DNA of 64,000 bases, from assembly GCF_014385005.1 (NCBI RefSeq), contig NZ_JACRSZ010000014.1, positions 36,684 through 100,683 of the forward strand, written 5' to 3'. This document shows, one piece after another, positions 16,178-24,712 of the stretch. Each line of letters opens with the position of its first letter. Position 1 is the first letter of the stretch. Both the position numbers and the translations under genes were made by a program. The DNA comes from Jingyaoa shaoxingensis (lineage in GTDB: Bacteria; Bacillota; Clostridia; Lachnospirales; Lachnospiraceae). The notes under the pieces were generated by a model. That model saw only the letters and a list, made by a program, of their open reading frames with translations. It was not told the origin of the DNA and searched no databases.

Positions 16178-16879
16178 TTGAAACAGAAAATCATGATTAT
16201 CGAAGACAATATGATCACAGCCAAACAGGTATCCGCTTTTCTGAATAACGACGGATATGAGACGAAGGTTTATCTGGACGGAGAATCTGCCCTGGCAGAT
16301 TTCCAGTCTTATCTGCCCCATCTGGTTCTGCTGGACTACTTCCTGCCGGGAATGAACGCTCCGGATGTGTGTGCCGGTCTTCGTAAGCTTTCACTTACAC
16401 CGATCATTGTCCTCTCCGCTAACACCAGGACGCAGGATAAGATCCAGATGCTGGAACTGGGCGCCGATGACTATGTGGAAAAGCCTTTTGACCAGGGGGA
16501 ATTAAAGGCGCGCATTCATGCCGTCCTGCGCCGCTACCATCCAGAGATGAATTATGACGCACCGGATGATGCCGTGGGTGATTATGTGGAATATCCTGGA
16601 CTTTTTATCAGCCAGACCAGCTATACTGTCCGTCTGGACGGAGAACCTCTTACCCTTCCGCCTAAAGAACTGGAACTTCTCTATTGTCTGGCATCTTCCC
16701 CCAACCGGGTCTTTACCAGAGAACAGCTTCTGGATTATGTCTGGGGCTACGACTATCTGGGTGACCCCCGTACCGTAGATGTGCATATTAAGCGACTTCG
16801 CGAAAAAATAAAAGACCATGAAACATGGTCTTTATCCACCGTCTGGGGTGTTGGCTATAAATTTGCCGTTACCACATGA
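16178..16879 (+). CDS. OmpR/PhoB-family response regulator (orphan)
   Basis: DNA-binding response regulator of 233 residues. The receiver domain (about 1-115) has the acidic pair in IIEDN, the phospho-acceptor Asp in LVLLDYFLPGM, Ser/Thr in VLSANT and Lys in YVEKPF. The winged helix (about 135-230) has ELELLYCLASSPN and RTVDVHIKRLREKI. The start appears to be TTG at 16178, with AGAAAGGA before it; the sequence MIIEDN a few codons later would leave too little of the receiver strand. No histidine kinase is adjacent, so its sensor lies elsewhere. Confidence 0.9.
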   Translation: MKQKIMIIEDNMITAKQVSAFLNNDGYETKVYLDGESALADFQSYLPHLVLLDYFLPGMNAPDVCAGLRKLSLTPIIVLSANTRTQDKIQMLELGADDYVEKPFDQGELKARIHAVLRRYHPEMNYDAPDDAVGDYVEYPGLFISQTSYTVRLDGEPLTLPPKELELLYCLASSPNRVFTREQLLDYVWGYDYLGDPRTVDVHIKRLREKIKDHETWSLSTVWGVGYKFAVTT

Positions 16880-16954
16880 GATGATTACAGTGTCACAAGG
16901 TCTGAGCCCGCCTGTACTTGCATAATGGTGAGGAATGACCTTGGGGCGTTTTGA

Positions 16955-17455
16955 CTATTTCCAGTCATATTTTGTCAGATGTCCTTCTAACTGCATCTGG
17001 GAAAACTGATTCTGACGCAATGCTTCATACAGAACAATTGCTACAGAATTCCCCAGATTCAGGGAGCGAATCTCTTCCATCATAGGAATCCGTACCGCAG
17101 TCTCCTGATTCTCCAGAAGGATTTCTTCCGGAATTCCGCCACTTTCTTTTCCAAACATAATATAGCAGTCCGGTTCATACTGCACTTCTGTATAACATCT
17201 CGGTGCCTTGGTACTTGCCATATAGATCTTAGCTCCCGGATTCTTTGCCAGAAAATCCTCATAATTAATATATCTGGTCACATCCAGGTGCTCCCAGTAA
17301 TCCATGCCGGCACGTTTCACAGACTTTTCATTCAGACGAAAGCCCAGCGGCTCAATCAGATGCAGTCTGGTTCCCGTTGCCACGCAGGTTCTTCCGATAT
17401 TTCCTGTATTTGCCGGAATCTCCGGCTCAAATAACACAATATTCAGCTTTGCCAT
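16955..17455 (-). CDS. trmL: tRNA (cytidine(34)-2'-O)-methyltransferase TrmL
   Basis: SPOUT-class methyltransferase that 2'-O-methylates the wobble base of certain leucine tRNAs. Motifs: NTGNIGRTCVATG (motif 1), IMFGKESGGIPEE (motif 2) and RSLNLGNSVAIVLYEALRQ (motif 3, in the trefoil knot). At 166 residues it has the usual single-domain length. GGAGG lies upstream of the ATG. It is downstream of the PurM-like gene with a gap of about 17 bases. Confidence 0.93.
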   Translation of the reverse strand: MAKLNIVLFEPEIPANTGNIGRTCVATGTRLHLIEPLGFRLNEKSVKRAGMDYWEHLDVTRYINYEDFLAKNPGAKIYMASTKAPRCYTEVQYEPDCYIMFGKESGGIPEEILLENQETAVRIPMMEEIRSLNLGNSVAIVLYEALRQNQFSQMQLEGHLTKYDWK

Positions 17456-17472
17456 CTTCTTCTCTTCCTCCG

Positions 17473-18456
17473 TCAGAATTTTAGCTTCTCAATCTCATCC
17501 TGCGCAGGTTTGTCGAGAAAACGCATCTCTTCTCCATTCCGCAGAACTTTTTCTTTCTTTGCTGTTGTTCTTCCAATCACTTTTGCACAGATCCCGGATG
17601 CTTCCAGATGGTCTGTAACCTTCTGTCCATCCGGTACTGCCATAAGGATGCATCCGCCACTCAGGAGCTGATACGGATTCCAGCCATAGATCTCACAGAT
17701 TTCGATTGTCTCCTGCCGGATCGGAATCTTACGAAGATCCGCATCCATGCCGGTTCCATTACTCTCCAGGAACTCCCACAGTGCTCCAAACACACCGCCC
17801 TGGGATACATCATGCATTGCTGCAGCTCCACATTCCCAGCCGATTCTGACAGCCTCCTGCCTGCACAGATCCCTGTCAAACTCCATGGCATTCTCAACCA
17901 GTTCCAACGGAAATCTTTTCTTCAACTCTTCTTCTTTTTCCCTTGCCAGTAATGCTGTTCCTTCCATACCAGGGAAGCCTGCCATTACCAGTTCCAGATC
18001 TGTCCTCACATCTGCCGTCCTGTGAAACTCTTTTAAGGCAAATCCCTGTGCTGTTACGGTGATCACCGGCTGCTGTACTGCTGCCGATACTTCTGTATGT
18101 CCACCTGCCAGCTGAACCCCGCATTCCTGGCAAGCAGCATCTGCGCTGTCCATAACTGCCCGCAGGCAGTCTTCTTCTCTGTCTTCCGGAAGCATCACTG
18201 CCAGCATCACAGAAACCGCTTCTGCTCCTGCACAGCAAAGATTATTCACGCCGTCTATGACTGCATATCTTATTTTCTCCATGCGTTCTGCTGTGAAAGT
18301 CTGTGTATGCATGACTGTAAATGTGCTTCCCTCTGAGCGGATAATGGCGCAGTCCTGACCGACTGCCGGTCCCTGCGCCACTTCCTCTCTTCTGGACTTA
18401 CATCTTTTCAAAACAGAACGCTTTAATACATTCTCTGATATCTTGCCAGTTCTCAT
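17473..18456 (-). CDS. PurM/HypE-like ATP-binding protein
   Basis: A 327-residue protein of the AIR synthase/HypE/ThiL/SelD fold. It shows the N-terminal ATP-binding features (VGQDCAII, GVNNLCCAGAEAVSVML), the GGHTEVS segment and the C-terminal HDVSQGGVFGALWEF and LLSGGCILMAV. True HypE ends with a reactive Cys in PRIC, which is absent here, and no hydrogenase maturation genes are nearby. Function therefore stays open; these proteins are often annotated as AIR synthase-related. Start has AAGGAAG upstream. Probably cotranscribed with trmL. Confidence 0.8.
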   Translation of the reverse strand: MRTGKISENVLKRSVLKRCKSRREEVAQGPAVGQDCAIIRSEGSTFTVMHTQTFTAERMEKIRYAVIDGVNNLCCAGAEAVSVMLAVMLPEDREEDCLRAVMDSADAACQECGVQLAGGHTEVSAAVQQPVITVTAQGFALKEFHRTADVRTDLELVMAGFPGMEGTALLAREKEEELKKRFPLELVENAMEFDRDLCRQEAVRIGWECGAAAMHDVSQGGVFGALWEFLESNGTGMDADLRKIPIRQETIEICEIYGWNPYQLLSGGCILMAVPDGQKVTDHLEASGICAKVIGRTTAKKEKVLRNGEEMRFLDKPAQDEIEKLKF

Positions 18457-18469
18457 TTATTTACTTCCT

Positions 18470-20131
18470 TTACCATTCTGCCACTCCGTCATCTGAAGTC
18501 ACAGAATCATCTGTTGTTCCGTTATCAACCCAGACCTCCCCATCCGTAGTATCTGTATAGATGCCGCCTGTAGCGTTATTGGCATCATCATTTGTTACAT
18601 CATTCGTTACATCATTTGTCACATCATTCGTGGTGTCGTCTGTGGTTGTCTGTCCGTCTGTCTGAGCAGTGGATTCACTCTGCTGGGTACCATCTGACGT
18701 CTCTGTCTGAATCGTCACTGTTCCGGTTGCCGCAAGCTGTGCCGCTGCCAGATCTCCCACAGCAATGGCCTGAAGCAGTGCATCCGATGCCCCTATGGTT
18801 CCCACTTCGTAAATATTCGAAGATGCCTCATAGGTACTGGAATTGATCTGTTCCTCTGTGGTTTCTCCATTGTATGTCACATACTTATAGCATACAGCTG
18901 TACTTCCCGGTGCAGCTGACTGTACCTGGTTAAAATATCCCACATTCTGCTCATCATCTGCATACAAAAGTGTAGTAGTCGGTGCCGGGATCGTACTGGT
19001 CTCCACGCCTTCATAGGATACATAACGATCCTCCGGACGATACTCCTTCCCCCATACGGTAAAGGTCAGTTCACCGCCATAGGCATATCCGGATATAAAA
19101 ATCGGTGTATCCAGATTGTTGGTAAATACCAGATCCATACTGCCTTCTGCAATCGCCGCATCCATAGATGGTGGTACATAATGAACGCTCATGGTATGGT
19201 TATGTCGCTCATCAATTTCGATCTCTGCCAGAAGCAGAGCGTTATACAATGTGGTGGATACCTGACAGATACCACCGCCATACTCCTGTACTACACGGCC
19301 ATTCTCATACGCACCGCCCAGTTCATAACCATTCTCGGCACTGAACGGAACCAGATGGTCACATACAGAAAAGCTCTCTCCAGGACGGATCAGATGTCCG
19401 TTGATCAGTTCAGCTCCACGCTCTACGTTGGTATTTCTTCCATAAGTGGAACCATAATAAGTAGTGTAAGTACCCAGAACATCGGTAATCGTCTCCAGAT
19501 CTTCCTCGCTTGCACTCGGCTTCTGTACCTGCACGGACAACTCCACACTGGAATCTGCCGCTCCGGTCCACTCATTGGCTATGTAATCTTCCAGAATCTG
19601 TACCGATTCATCCACATTCACTACAATTCCGTCCTGACCCGGCTGCATATTGATGCCGCCGCCTCCGTCAGATTCAATGGATGCCTCCACAGGATCCTGA
19701 TCATATTGTTTGCATTTTTCCACAAATGTCTTTACCGCTTCATCATTCACCGTAAATTCCAGCTGCAGATCCTTCTTCTCCTGTCCCAGATCCTTGCTGT
19801 CCTTATATCTTTTGATGGCATTGCCGGAATTGCCGATCTCAATGGCTTTCTTTGTCACATCCCTGTTCTTCCACTGCAGCCCGAAGTCTACTGCAGTTGC
19901 TTCCACGCTCTGGTCATCAATCTTCACTTCAATCGTAGAATTCTGCATATCAGACACCTTCGCCTGCACTGCTGCCTGTGCCTCTTCATAAGTCATGCCG
20001 GACACATCAATGCCTTCAATAGAAACACCCTGACCGATCCGGTCTTCTGCCTGCACCATCTGTACTTTCCCCACAGTACTGATGCAGACCGCAACGGCTG
20101 CCGCCGTCAGGATTTTTCTCCCAAAAATCAT
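18470..20131 (-). CDS. Secreted VanW-family protein
   Basis: Exported protein of 553 residues with a signal peptide (about 1-28, cut after VQAED). It has one or two peptidoglycan-binding-4-type domains (about 35-210; GVSIEGIDVSGMTYEEAQ) and the VanW domain (about 225-350; RNTNVERGAELINGHLIRPGE, GGGICQVSTTLYNA). A G5-like segment follows, then a Thr/Asp-rich tail with TNDV repeats. VanW proteins occur in glycopeptide-resistance clusters and widely in Clostridia, but their activity is unknown. The ATG follows GGGAGG. A small membrane peptide gene lies directly upstream. Confidence 0.88.
   Translation of the reverse strand: MIFGRKILTAAAVAVCISTVGKVQMVQAEDRIGQGVSIEGIDVSGMTYEEAQAAVQAKVSDMQNSTIEVKIDDQSVEATAVDFGLQWKNRDVTKKAIEIGNSGNAIKRYKDSKDLGQEKKDLQLEFTVNDEAVKTFVEKCKQYDQDPVEASIESDGGGGINMQPGQDGIVVNVDESVQILEDYIANEWTGAADSSVELSVQVQKPSASEEDLETITDVLGTYTTYYGSTYGRNTNVERGAELINGHLIRPGESFSVCDHLVPFSAENGYELGGAYENGRVVQEYGGGICQVSTTLYNALLLAEIEIDERHNHTMSVHYVPPSMDAAIAEGSMDLVFTNNLDTPIFISGYAYGGELTFTVWGKEYRPEDRYVSYEGVETSTIPAPTTTLLYADDEQNVGYFNQVQSAAPGSTAVCYKYVTYNGETTEEQINSSTYEASSNIYEVGTIGASDALLQAIAVGDLAAAQLAATGTVTIQTETSDGTQQSESTAQTDGQTTTDDTTNDVTNDVTNDVTNDDANNATGGIYTDTTDGEVWVDNGTTDDSVTSDDGVAEW
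18587..18634. repeat. 12-bp tandem repeat coding TNDV
   Basis: About four copies of a 12-bp unit (GTTACATCATTC on the plus strand) encode the TNDV repeats in the low-complexity tail of the VanW protein. Copy number is likely to vary between strains. Confidence 0.75.
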
Positions 20132-20164
20132 ATTTACCTCCCGATATTCCCCAGGCTGCCCTGA

Positions 20165-20272
20165 TTACATGAATGCTCCGATAATCATAGTTGCAACCAT
20201 GGCAATAATAAGAACAATTGCTACTACCGCCGCAATAGTACGTTTTGTTTTTGTATTTCTCATATCTAACAT
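20165..20272 (-). CDS. Small single-span membrane peptide (35 aa)
   Basis: Short ORF encoding MLDMRNTKTKRTIAAVVAIV and ending MIIGAFM. It has a basic N-terminus and one transmembrane helix. GAGGTGAAAGAT precedes the ATG. Similar basic-plus-TM micropeptides are common in Clostridia without known role. It lies 33 bases upstream of the VanW gene, so they may be one transcript. An internal ATG at codon 4 is an alternative start. Confidence 0.7.
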   Translation of the reverse strand: MLDMRNTKTKRTIAAVVAIVLIIAMVATMIIGAFM

Positions 20273-20367
20273 ATCTTTCACCTCATTCTTTCTCTGGAAT
20301 ACCCTGCATTTTCCAATATACTCTTATCTATTCTATGTCATTTTCCTGTATCTATCAAGTGAACTTT

Positions 20368-22137
20368 TCATGAAAAATTATGGTCATTTTTCTTAATAAA
20401 GTAAATACCTGCATTCTGATCCAGTGCACTGCGGTTCCGGTAATCAAATAATACCCAGCATGTGTCTCTGTCAGCCATCTCCCCCGTAGTCCAGCCGCAG
20501 ATCTGTGCCATCTGAATGCTGAACCGCTCCAGATGTACCATATTCATCATCTGCTTGGCGCTGTATCCTTCATAACCTTTTAATATACTGTGCTGCTCTG
20601 CCTCGATCTTAAACCAGTCCAGGAACTGCTTCTTTTCTGCCTGCAGATCTGCTGCCCACTTCGGACGGCTCTTACTATTCTCCCTCAGATACAGATCCAG
20701 CAGCAGCAGTTCATCATATACCGGATCTTCGCTGACGGAATGAATGAATCCACGCAGCATTTCAAAACGCTGCATTCTGGAATGGCTCTGTCCCCACCAG
20801 CCCTGTTCGCCATAATATTCTCCAAGGCTCTGATACATGGTAAACGGATCGGGAAATTCTGTTTCCAGATGCCGCATGGTATTCGTGAACTGACCGCTGT
20901 TGTAATAGACTTCCACTATCTCTTCGATCTCTTTCAGTTTCAGAATCTCCTGATAGGAAATCCAGTTGGTGTAAAATACCTCATACACCGGCTGTGAATG
21001 ATAAATAATACCATATTCCTCTGCCTTTTCCTGCATCTTGGATCCTTTCAGAACCTTCAGGAATCCAAGCTGGAACTGATCCGGATACAGATGATATACA
21101 TCATTAAATGACTGCCGGAAACTCTCGTAATTTTCCCATGGAAGCCCTGCAATCAGATCCAGGTGCTGATGAATATTTTTTCCTGCCTGAATCCGCTTCA
21201 CCACTTTACTCAGATGGGAAAAATCCATCACACGGTCGATTGCCTCAATCGTGCGAAGATTAGTGGACTGTACACCGATCTCCAGCTGTACCAGCCCCGG
21301 TCTCATGGTATTCAGGAGGGATAATTCCTCTTCATTCAGTAGATCCGCCGCTATCTCAAAATGAAAATTCGTGATTCCATTGTCATGCTCTCTGATATAA
21401 TTCCAGATTGTCAGCGCATGACTGTGCCGGCAGTTAAAAGTCCGGTCCACAAACTTTACCTGTGGCACCTTCCGATCCAGGAAAAACTGCAGTTCCTTTA
21501 CCACCGTCTGCGCATCTCGGAAACGGACGCTTTTATCTATGGAAGACAGACAGTAGCTGCAGGAAAACGGGCATCCCCTGCTGCTTTCATAATAAATGAT
21601 CCGGTGTTCAAAATCCTCCAGATCGTCATACAAAAACGGAATCCGGTTCATATCCAAAAGTGGACGCCCCGGATTTACCACAATCTTCTGTTCTATATCC
21701 CGGTAAGTAATCCCCCGGATCTCTCTCAGCGTTTTCTGTCCATGGTAGTAAGACACCAGTTCCAGAAACGTCTCTTCTCCTTCTCCGGTCATCACGCCTG
21801 TCATGCACGGATGCTTTTTCAGAAAATCCGGTGCATCATAACTGACCTCCGGTCCTCCCGCCCAGATCTGCACATCCGGTAGAATCTTCGGCAGATCTTC
21901 CAGTACTTTTTCAATCATCTGCAGATTCCAGATATAACAGGAAAATGCCACCACATCCGGCTTTCTGCGATAGATCTCCTGCAAAATATCATCTGCATAA
22001 TGGTTGATAGTGAACTCTGCCAGTTCGATATCCTTCTTATACTCCGGCGCATACTCTGCGGTAAACTTCTGCAGGCTGTAAACCGCCGGATTTGAATGAA
22101 TGTATTTTGCATTCACTGCTGTCAGTAAAATCTTCAT
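20368..22137 (-). CDS. B12-binding-domain radical SAM protein (DUF4080)
   Basis: A 589-residue enzyme with a cobalamin-binding-type N-terminal domain (about 1-135; VVAFSCYIWNLQMIEKV, WAGGPEVSYD). The radical SAM core has the 4Fe-4S motif CPFSCSYC (about 189-196), QLEIGVQSTN and LIAGLPWENYESF. The C-terminal DUF4080 region is about 430-589. The reaction is unknown; such proteins are usually methyltransferases or other alkyl-radical enzymes. It is tightly spaced after a palindromic repeat (22151-22201) that separates it from the DUF4364 gene. AAGGAG lies upstream of the ATG. Confidence 0.88.
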   Translation of the reverse strand: MKILLTAVNAKYIHSNPAVYSLQKFTAEYAPEYKKDIELAEFTINHYADDILQEIYRRKPDVVAFSCYIWNLQMIEKVLEDLPKILPDVQIWAGGPEVSYDAPDFLKKHPCMTGVMTGEGEETFLELVSYYHGQKTLREIRGITYRDIEQKIVVNPGRPLLDMNRIPFLYDDLEDFEHRIIYYESSRGCPFSCSYCLSSIDKSVRFRDAQTVVKELQFFLDRKVPQVKFVDRTFNCRHSHALTIWNYIREHDNGITNFHFEIAADLLNEEELSLLNTMRPGLVQLEIGVQSTNLRTIEAIDRVMDFSHLSKVVKRIQAGKNIHQHLDLIAGLPWENYESFRQSFNDVYHLYPDQFQLGFLKVLKGSKMQEKAEEYGIIYHSQPVYEVFYTNWISYQEILKLKEIEEIVEVYYNSGQFTNTMRHLETEFPDPFTMYQSLGEYYGEQGWWGQSHSRMQRFEMLRGFIHSVSEDPVYDELLLLDLYLRENSKSRPKWAADLQAEKKQFLDWFKIEAEQHSILKGYEGYSAKQMMNMVHLERFSIQMAQICGWTTGEMADRDTCWVLFDYRNRSALDQNAGIYFIKKNDHNFS

Positions 22138-22150
22138 ATATCTCCTTTTT

Positions 22151-22201
22151 GTATCTGTTCAGTACCTTCACAGCGCGGGACAGTGAATTCTGAACAGTTA
22201 C
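22151..22201. repeat. Dispersed CTGTTCAG palindrome, copy 1
   Basis: CTGTTCAG (22155-22162) and CTGAACAG (22190-22197) flank TACCTTCACAG. Lies in the leader of the radical SAM gene. Same family as 31692, 55149, 58844 and 62098. Confidence 0.8.
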
Positions 22202-22207
22202 TCTCTT

Positions 22208-22720
22208 TTACATCAGATCCTTCAGGAGACGACTGTAAATCTGTGAACTTTTCTTTTTCCAGTTATCACACAACTTGATTGCCTGTCTCTCATCCGGCAC
22301 AACCAGCTTCAGATCCACAATATAAGCTTCCTTTTCCTTGATCTGAAGTGTCACCCTGAAGCCACCTTCTTCCAGATTGCTGTAGTCTGCCAGTACTGCA
22401 TTCTCATCCCGCAGCTTCATTTTGTTTTCCTTCAGGTAGACTTCGATATCCTTACGAATCGCCGTGGAGATGTCATCCTTGAAATAACTTAATGTTTCTT
22501 TTCCGCTCTCTGTCAGACGGTAGTACGTACTGTTCCGTACAGTCTCTGTCTCCAGAAGCTTGGTCTCCACCATATCTGCAAGTGTCTCCTGCACCGTAAA
22601 ATAATCAGTGTACTGTTCCTCTGCCACAAATGCACAGATCTGTCCATTCGTCAGTGGAAACTCCACTCTGTTCAGCAGATATAACAAAATCAGTTTATAA
22701 AGTGTATGAACTTCTTTCAT
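22208..22720 (-). CDS. DUF4364 family protein
   Basis: A 170-residue cytoplasmic protein of a family found mainly in Clostridia. The N-terminal half looks like a winged-helix module (LYKLILLYLLNRVEFPLTN, IVETKLLET-type wing, YYRLTESGKETL), as in MarR/PadR-like regulators. The C-terminal half is beta-rich (FRVTLQIKEKEAYIVDLKLV). A DNA-binding role is inferred. Its ATG overlaps the mnmL stop as ATGA, so the two are translationally coupled. Confidence 0.88.
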   Translation of the reverse strand: MKEVHTLYKLILLYLLNRVEFPLTNGQICAFVAEEQYTDYFTVQETLADMVETKLLETETVRNSTYYRLTESGKETLSYFKDDISTAIRKDIEVYLKENKMKLRDENAVLADYSNLEEGGFRVTLQIKEKEAYIVDLKLVVPDERQAIKLCDNWKKKSSQIYSRLLKDLM

Positions 22721-23670
22721 AATGTACTCCTTTCATACCTTTTTCCCTGCCAGGCATCTCTTTTTTTCAGTTCCTTGTGTATCTCATTTAAAACGGTCCG
22801 CTTTCTGGTACTCCACATAGGTGCCAGGAGAAGCTCCTTCGGCCCGTCTCCCGTTAAGCGGTGTATGGTAATCTCCGGCGACAGATGTTCTACACAGTCT
22901 ATTACCAGATCAATATATGCTTCCATCGTCATAGGGGATATGAATTCCTTTCCTTCTTTCTGTTCCAGATAGATCTGCCCCAGCTGCGTTCCTTTTAAAA
23001 TATGCAAAAGCTGCAGCTTTATCCCCTGAATATCCATATGATTGAGATAATCTATGGTCTGAAGCACCTCTTTTCTCCCCTCGCCCGGAAGTCCGAGAAT
23101 GGTATGGACAATCACATCCATCTCTCTGCTTCGCAGTCCACTGACTGCCCGTTCAAAGCATGCCAGATCGTAGCCTCTGTGTATGATCTGTGCACTCTCT
23201 TCGTGCATTGTCTGAAGTCCAAGTTCTACCCAAACGGGCTTTTGCTGATTCAACCGTGCCAGAAGATCCAGCACATCCTCAGGCAGACAATCCGGTCTGG
23301 TTGCAATGGATAAAATCACTACTTCCGGATCCTCTATGGCTTCTGTAAAAATCCGTTCCAGATAATCTACCGGTGCATAGGTATTCGTGTACGCCTGAAA
23401 ATAAGCAATGTATTTCCTGGCTGGCTTCTTGTCTCTTAAGGATTCCTTCTGTATGGCAATCTGTTCCTTCACCGACAGATGGCCATCGGCTGCAAAATCA
23501 CCACTTCCACCTTCACTGCAGAAAATGCATCCGCCACGCCCCACCTTACCATCCCGGTTGGGGCAGCTCATACCGCCATTCAAAGCAAGCTTATAGACTT
23601 TTTCACCGAACTGCGTCTTCAATTGCCAGTCCAGGGAACGATACGGCTTCTCACCCCAGATTTTCTGCAT
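22717..23670 (-). CDS. mnmL: Radical SAM protein YtqA/MnmL (TIGR01212 family)
   Basis: 317-residue radical SAM enzyme. The cluster motif is CPNRDGKVGRGGCIFC, a long-spaced variant typical of TIGR01212. QAYTNTYAP, SIATRPDCL, WVELGLQTMHEESA and HTILGLPGEGRKE follow. In B. subtilis this protein (YtqA, renamed MnmL) has been linked to the step from cmnm5U to nm5U at the tRNA wobble position. The divergent gene here encodes the partner MnmM (YtqB), which strengthens the assignment. AAGGAG precedes the ATG. Confidence 0.85.
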   Translation of the reverse strand: MQKIWGEKPYRSLDWQLKTQFGEKVYKLALNGGMSCPNRDGKVGRGGCIFCSEGGSGDFAADGHLSVKEQIAIQKESLRDKKPARKYIAYFQAYTNTYAPVDYLERIFTEAIEDPEVVILSIATRPDCLPEDVLDLLARLNQQKPVWVELGLQTMHEESAQIIHRGYDLACFERAVSGLRSREMDVIVHTILGLPGEGRKEVLQTIDYLNHMDIQGIKLQLLHILKGTQLGQIYLEQKEGKEFISPMTMEAYIDLVIDCVEHLSPEITIHRLTGDGPKELLLAPMWSTRKRTVLNEIHKELKKRDAWQGKRYERSTL

Positions 23671-23683
23671 AAATACTCTCCTT

Positions 23684-23946
23684 ATATAGAACGCTGCAAA
23701 AGTATATTTTGTCTTAGAACACGCTTAATTTCTATGACTCGTGCGCATCCATTAGTGACTGCTCTGCTAAACTCGCCGCTTACGCGGCTCAAACAGGCTC
23801 CACAACCACAATTAGCGCACTGCGTCACTATTTTGAGTATATAGTATTTGAACCTTTCTTGCAAGCGTGATATAGTACTATAGAATTTGAAAAGCAATCT
23901 TATTGTATTTTCGATATTGAAACAAACAGCAGATATTATTGATCAT
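23684..23946. other. Structured intergenic region upstream of mnmL
   Basis: No supported gene. A 71-codon minus-strand ORF lacks a ribosome site. On the minus strand there is a GCCGC-GTAA-GCGGC hairpin (about 23784-23797) and spaced AGTGAC/GTCACT-type complementarity. TATACT near 23708 could be the -10 of mnmL. It looks like an intergenic repeat or structured leader. Confidence 0.4.
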
Positions 23947-24083
23947 CCAATTAAATTGGTAGGATGATTTTCGTAGCATCTGCAAGTCTAGTGACAGCCT
24001 CATTGCTGCAATGCTTCTATCGCAGAATGAGGCTGTCCCATAGACGACGCAGCAGATGCAGAAAATCGACGTAATTTAATTGG
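23947..24083. repeat. Long imperfect palindrome (137 bp)
   Basis: Paired blocks in order: CCAATTAAATT (23947-23957) with AATTTAATTGG (24073-24083); GATTTTC (23966-23972) with GAAAATC (24061-24067); GCATCTGC (23976-23983) with GCAGATGC (24052-24059); GACAGCCTCATT (23993-24004) with AATGAGGCTGTC (24026-24037). The apical loop is about 20 bases. It ends 57 bases before the likely mnmM start. It may be a palindromic repeat or a structured RNA. Confidence 0.8.
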
Positions 24084-24140
24084 ATGTCATATCATATCTG
24101 CGTTCGTTTAAAAATATATCATTTGAAAGAAGGTGCCCCT

Positions 24141-24707
24141 TTGAAGAATTACCAAATTACTGAATTTTGTCACCATTTCCTTGAGCAGCATGTCCACCCT
24201 GGGGATTTTTGTATTGATGCCACTGCCGGCAAGGGGAATGACACTGCTTTTTTGTGTCAGCTTGTGGGGAGTCGTGGCCGTGTTCTTGCCTTTGACATTC
24301 AGCAGTCTGCGGTGGATGCAACGAATGAACGTCTCTTTGCTGAGGGTCTCTCTGATATCGGCACTGCCATTCTGGAGAGTCATGCCAATATGCATTTATA
24401 TGCGGAAGCCGAAACGGTTGATTGCATCATGTTTAACTTCGGTTATCTGCCAGGCGGTGACCACAGTCTCTGTACTCATGCAGATACCAGTATCGCTGCC
24501 ATCCGTGATGGGCTTTCTCTGTTAAAAAAACAGGGTATGATGAGCCTGTGCATCTATAGTGGCGGGGATACCGGATTTGAAGAGCGGGATGCGATTTTGG
24601 ATTATCTGAAGCAGTTGGATCCAACACAGTATATGGTTCTGCTGTCCTGTTATTATAACCGTCCAAACAATCCACCGATTCCGGTGTTTATCCTGAGACT
24701 CCACTAA
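24141..24707 (+). CDS. mnmM: tRNA 5-aminomethyl-2-thiouridine methyltransferase MnmM (YtqB)
   Basis: Class I SAM methyltransferase (rRNA_methylase/YtqB family). The SAM-binding motif is DATAGKGNDTAFL, with VLAFDIQQSAVDAT, MFNFGYLPGGDH and YYNRPNNPPIPVFILRL at the end, all family landmarks. B. subtilis MnmM completes mnm5s2U34 in tRNA. The start is placed at TTG 24141, preceded by GAAAGAAGG at 7 bases. The longer ORF from ATG 24084 would begin at the foot of the large palindrome and adds residues not seen in the family. Divergent from mnmL. Confidence 0.88.
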   Translation: MKNYQITEFCHHFLEQHVHPGDFCIDATAGKGNDTAFLCQLVGSRGRVLAFDIQQSAVDATNERLFAEGLSDIGTAILESHANMHLYAEAETVDCIMFNFGYLPGGDHSLCTHADTSIAAIRDGLSLLKKQGMMSLCIYSGGDTGFEERDAILDYLKQLDPTQYMVLLSCYYNRPNNPPIPVFILRLH

Positions 24708-24712
24708 CCAGC

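Noticed and set aside
18587..18634. CRISPR-like array
   Set aside because: The 12-bp repeats are contiguous, in frame and code TNDV in the VanW tail. There are no spacers.
23682..23897. 71-codon ORF with many Cys upstream of mnmL
   Set aside because: No ribosome site, and the region is full of inverted repeats. It is treated as structured intergenic DNA.
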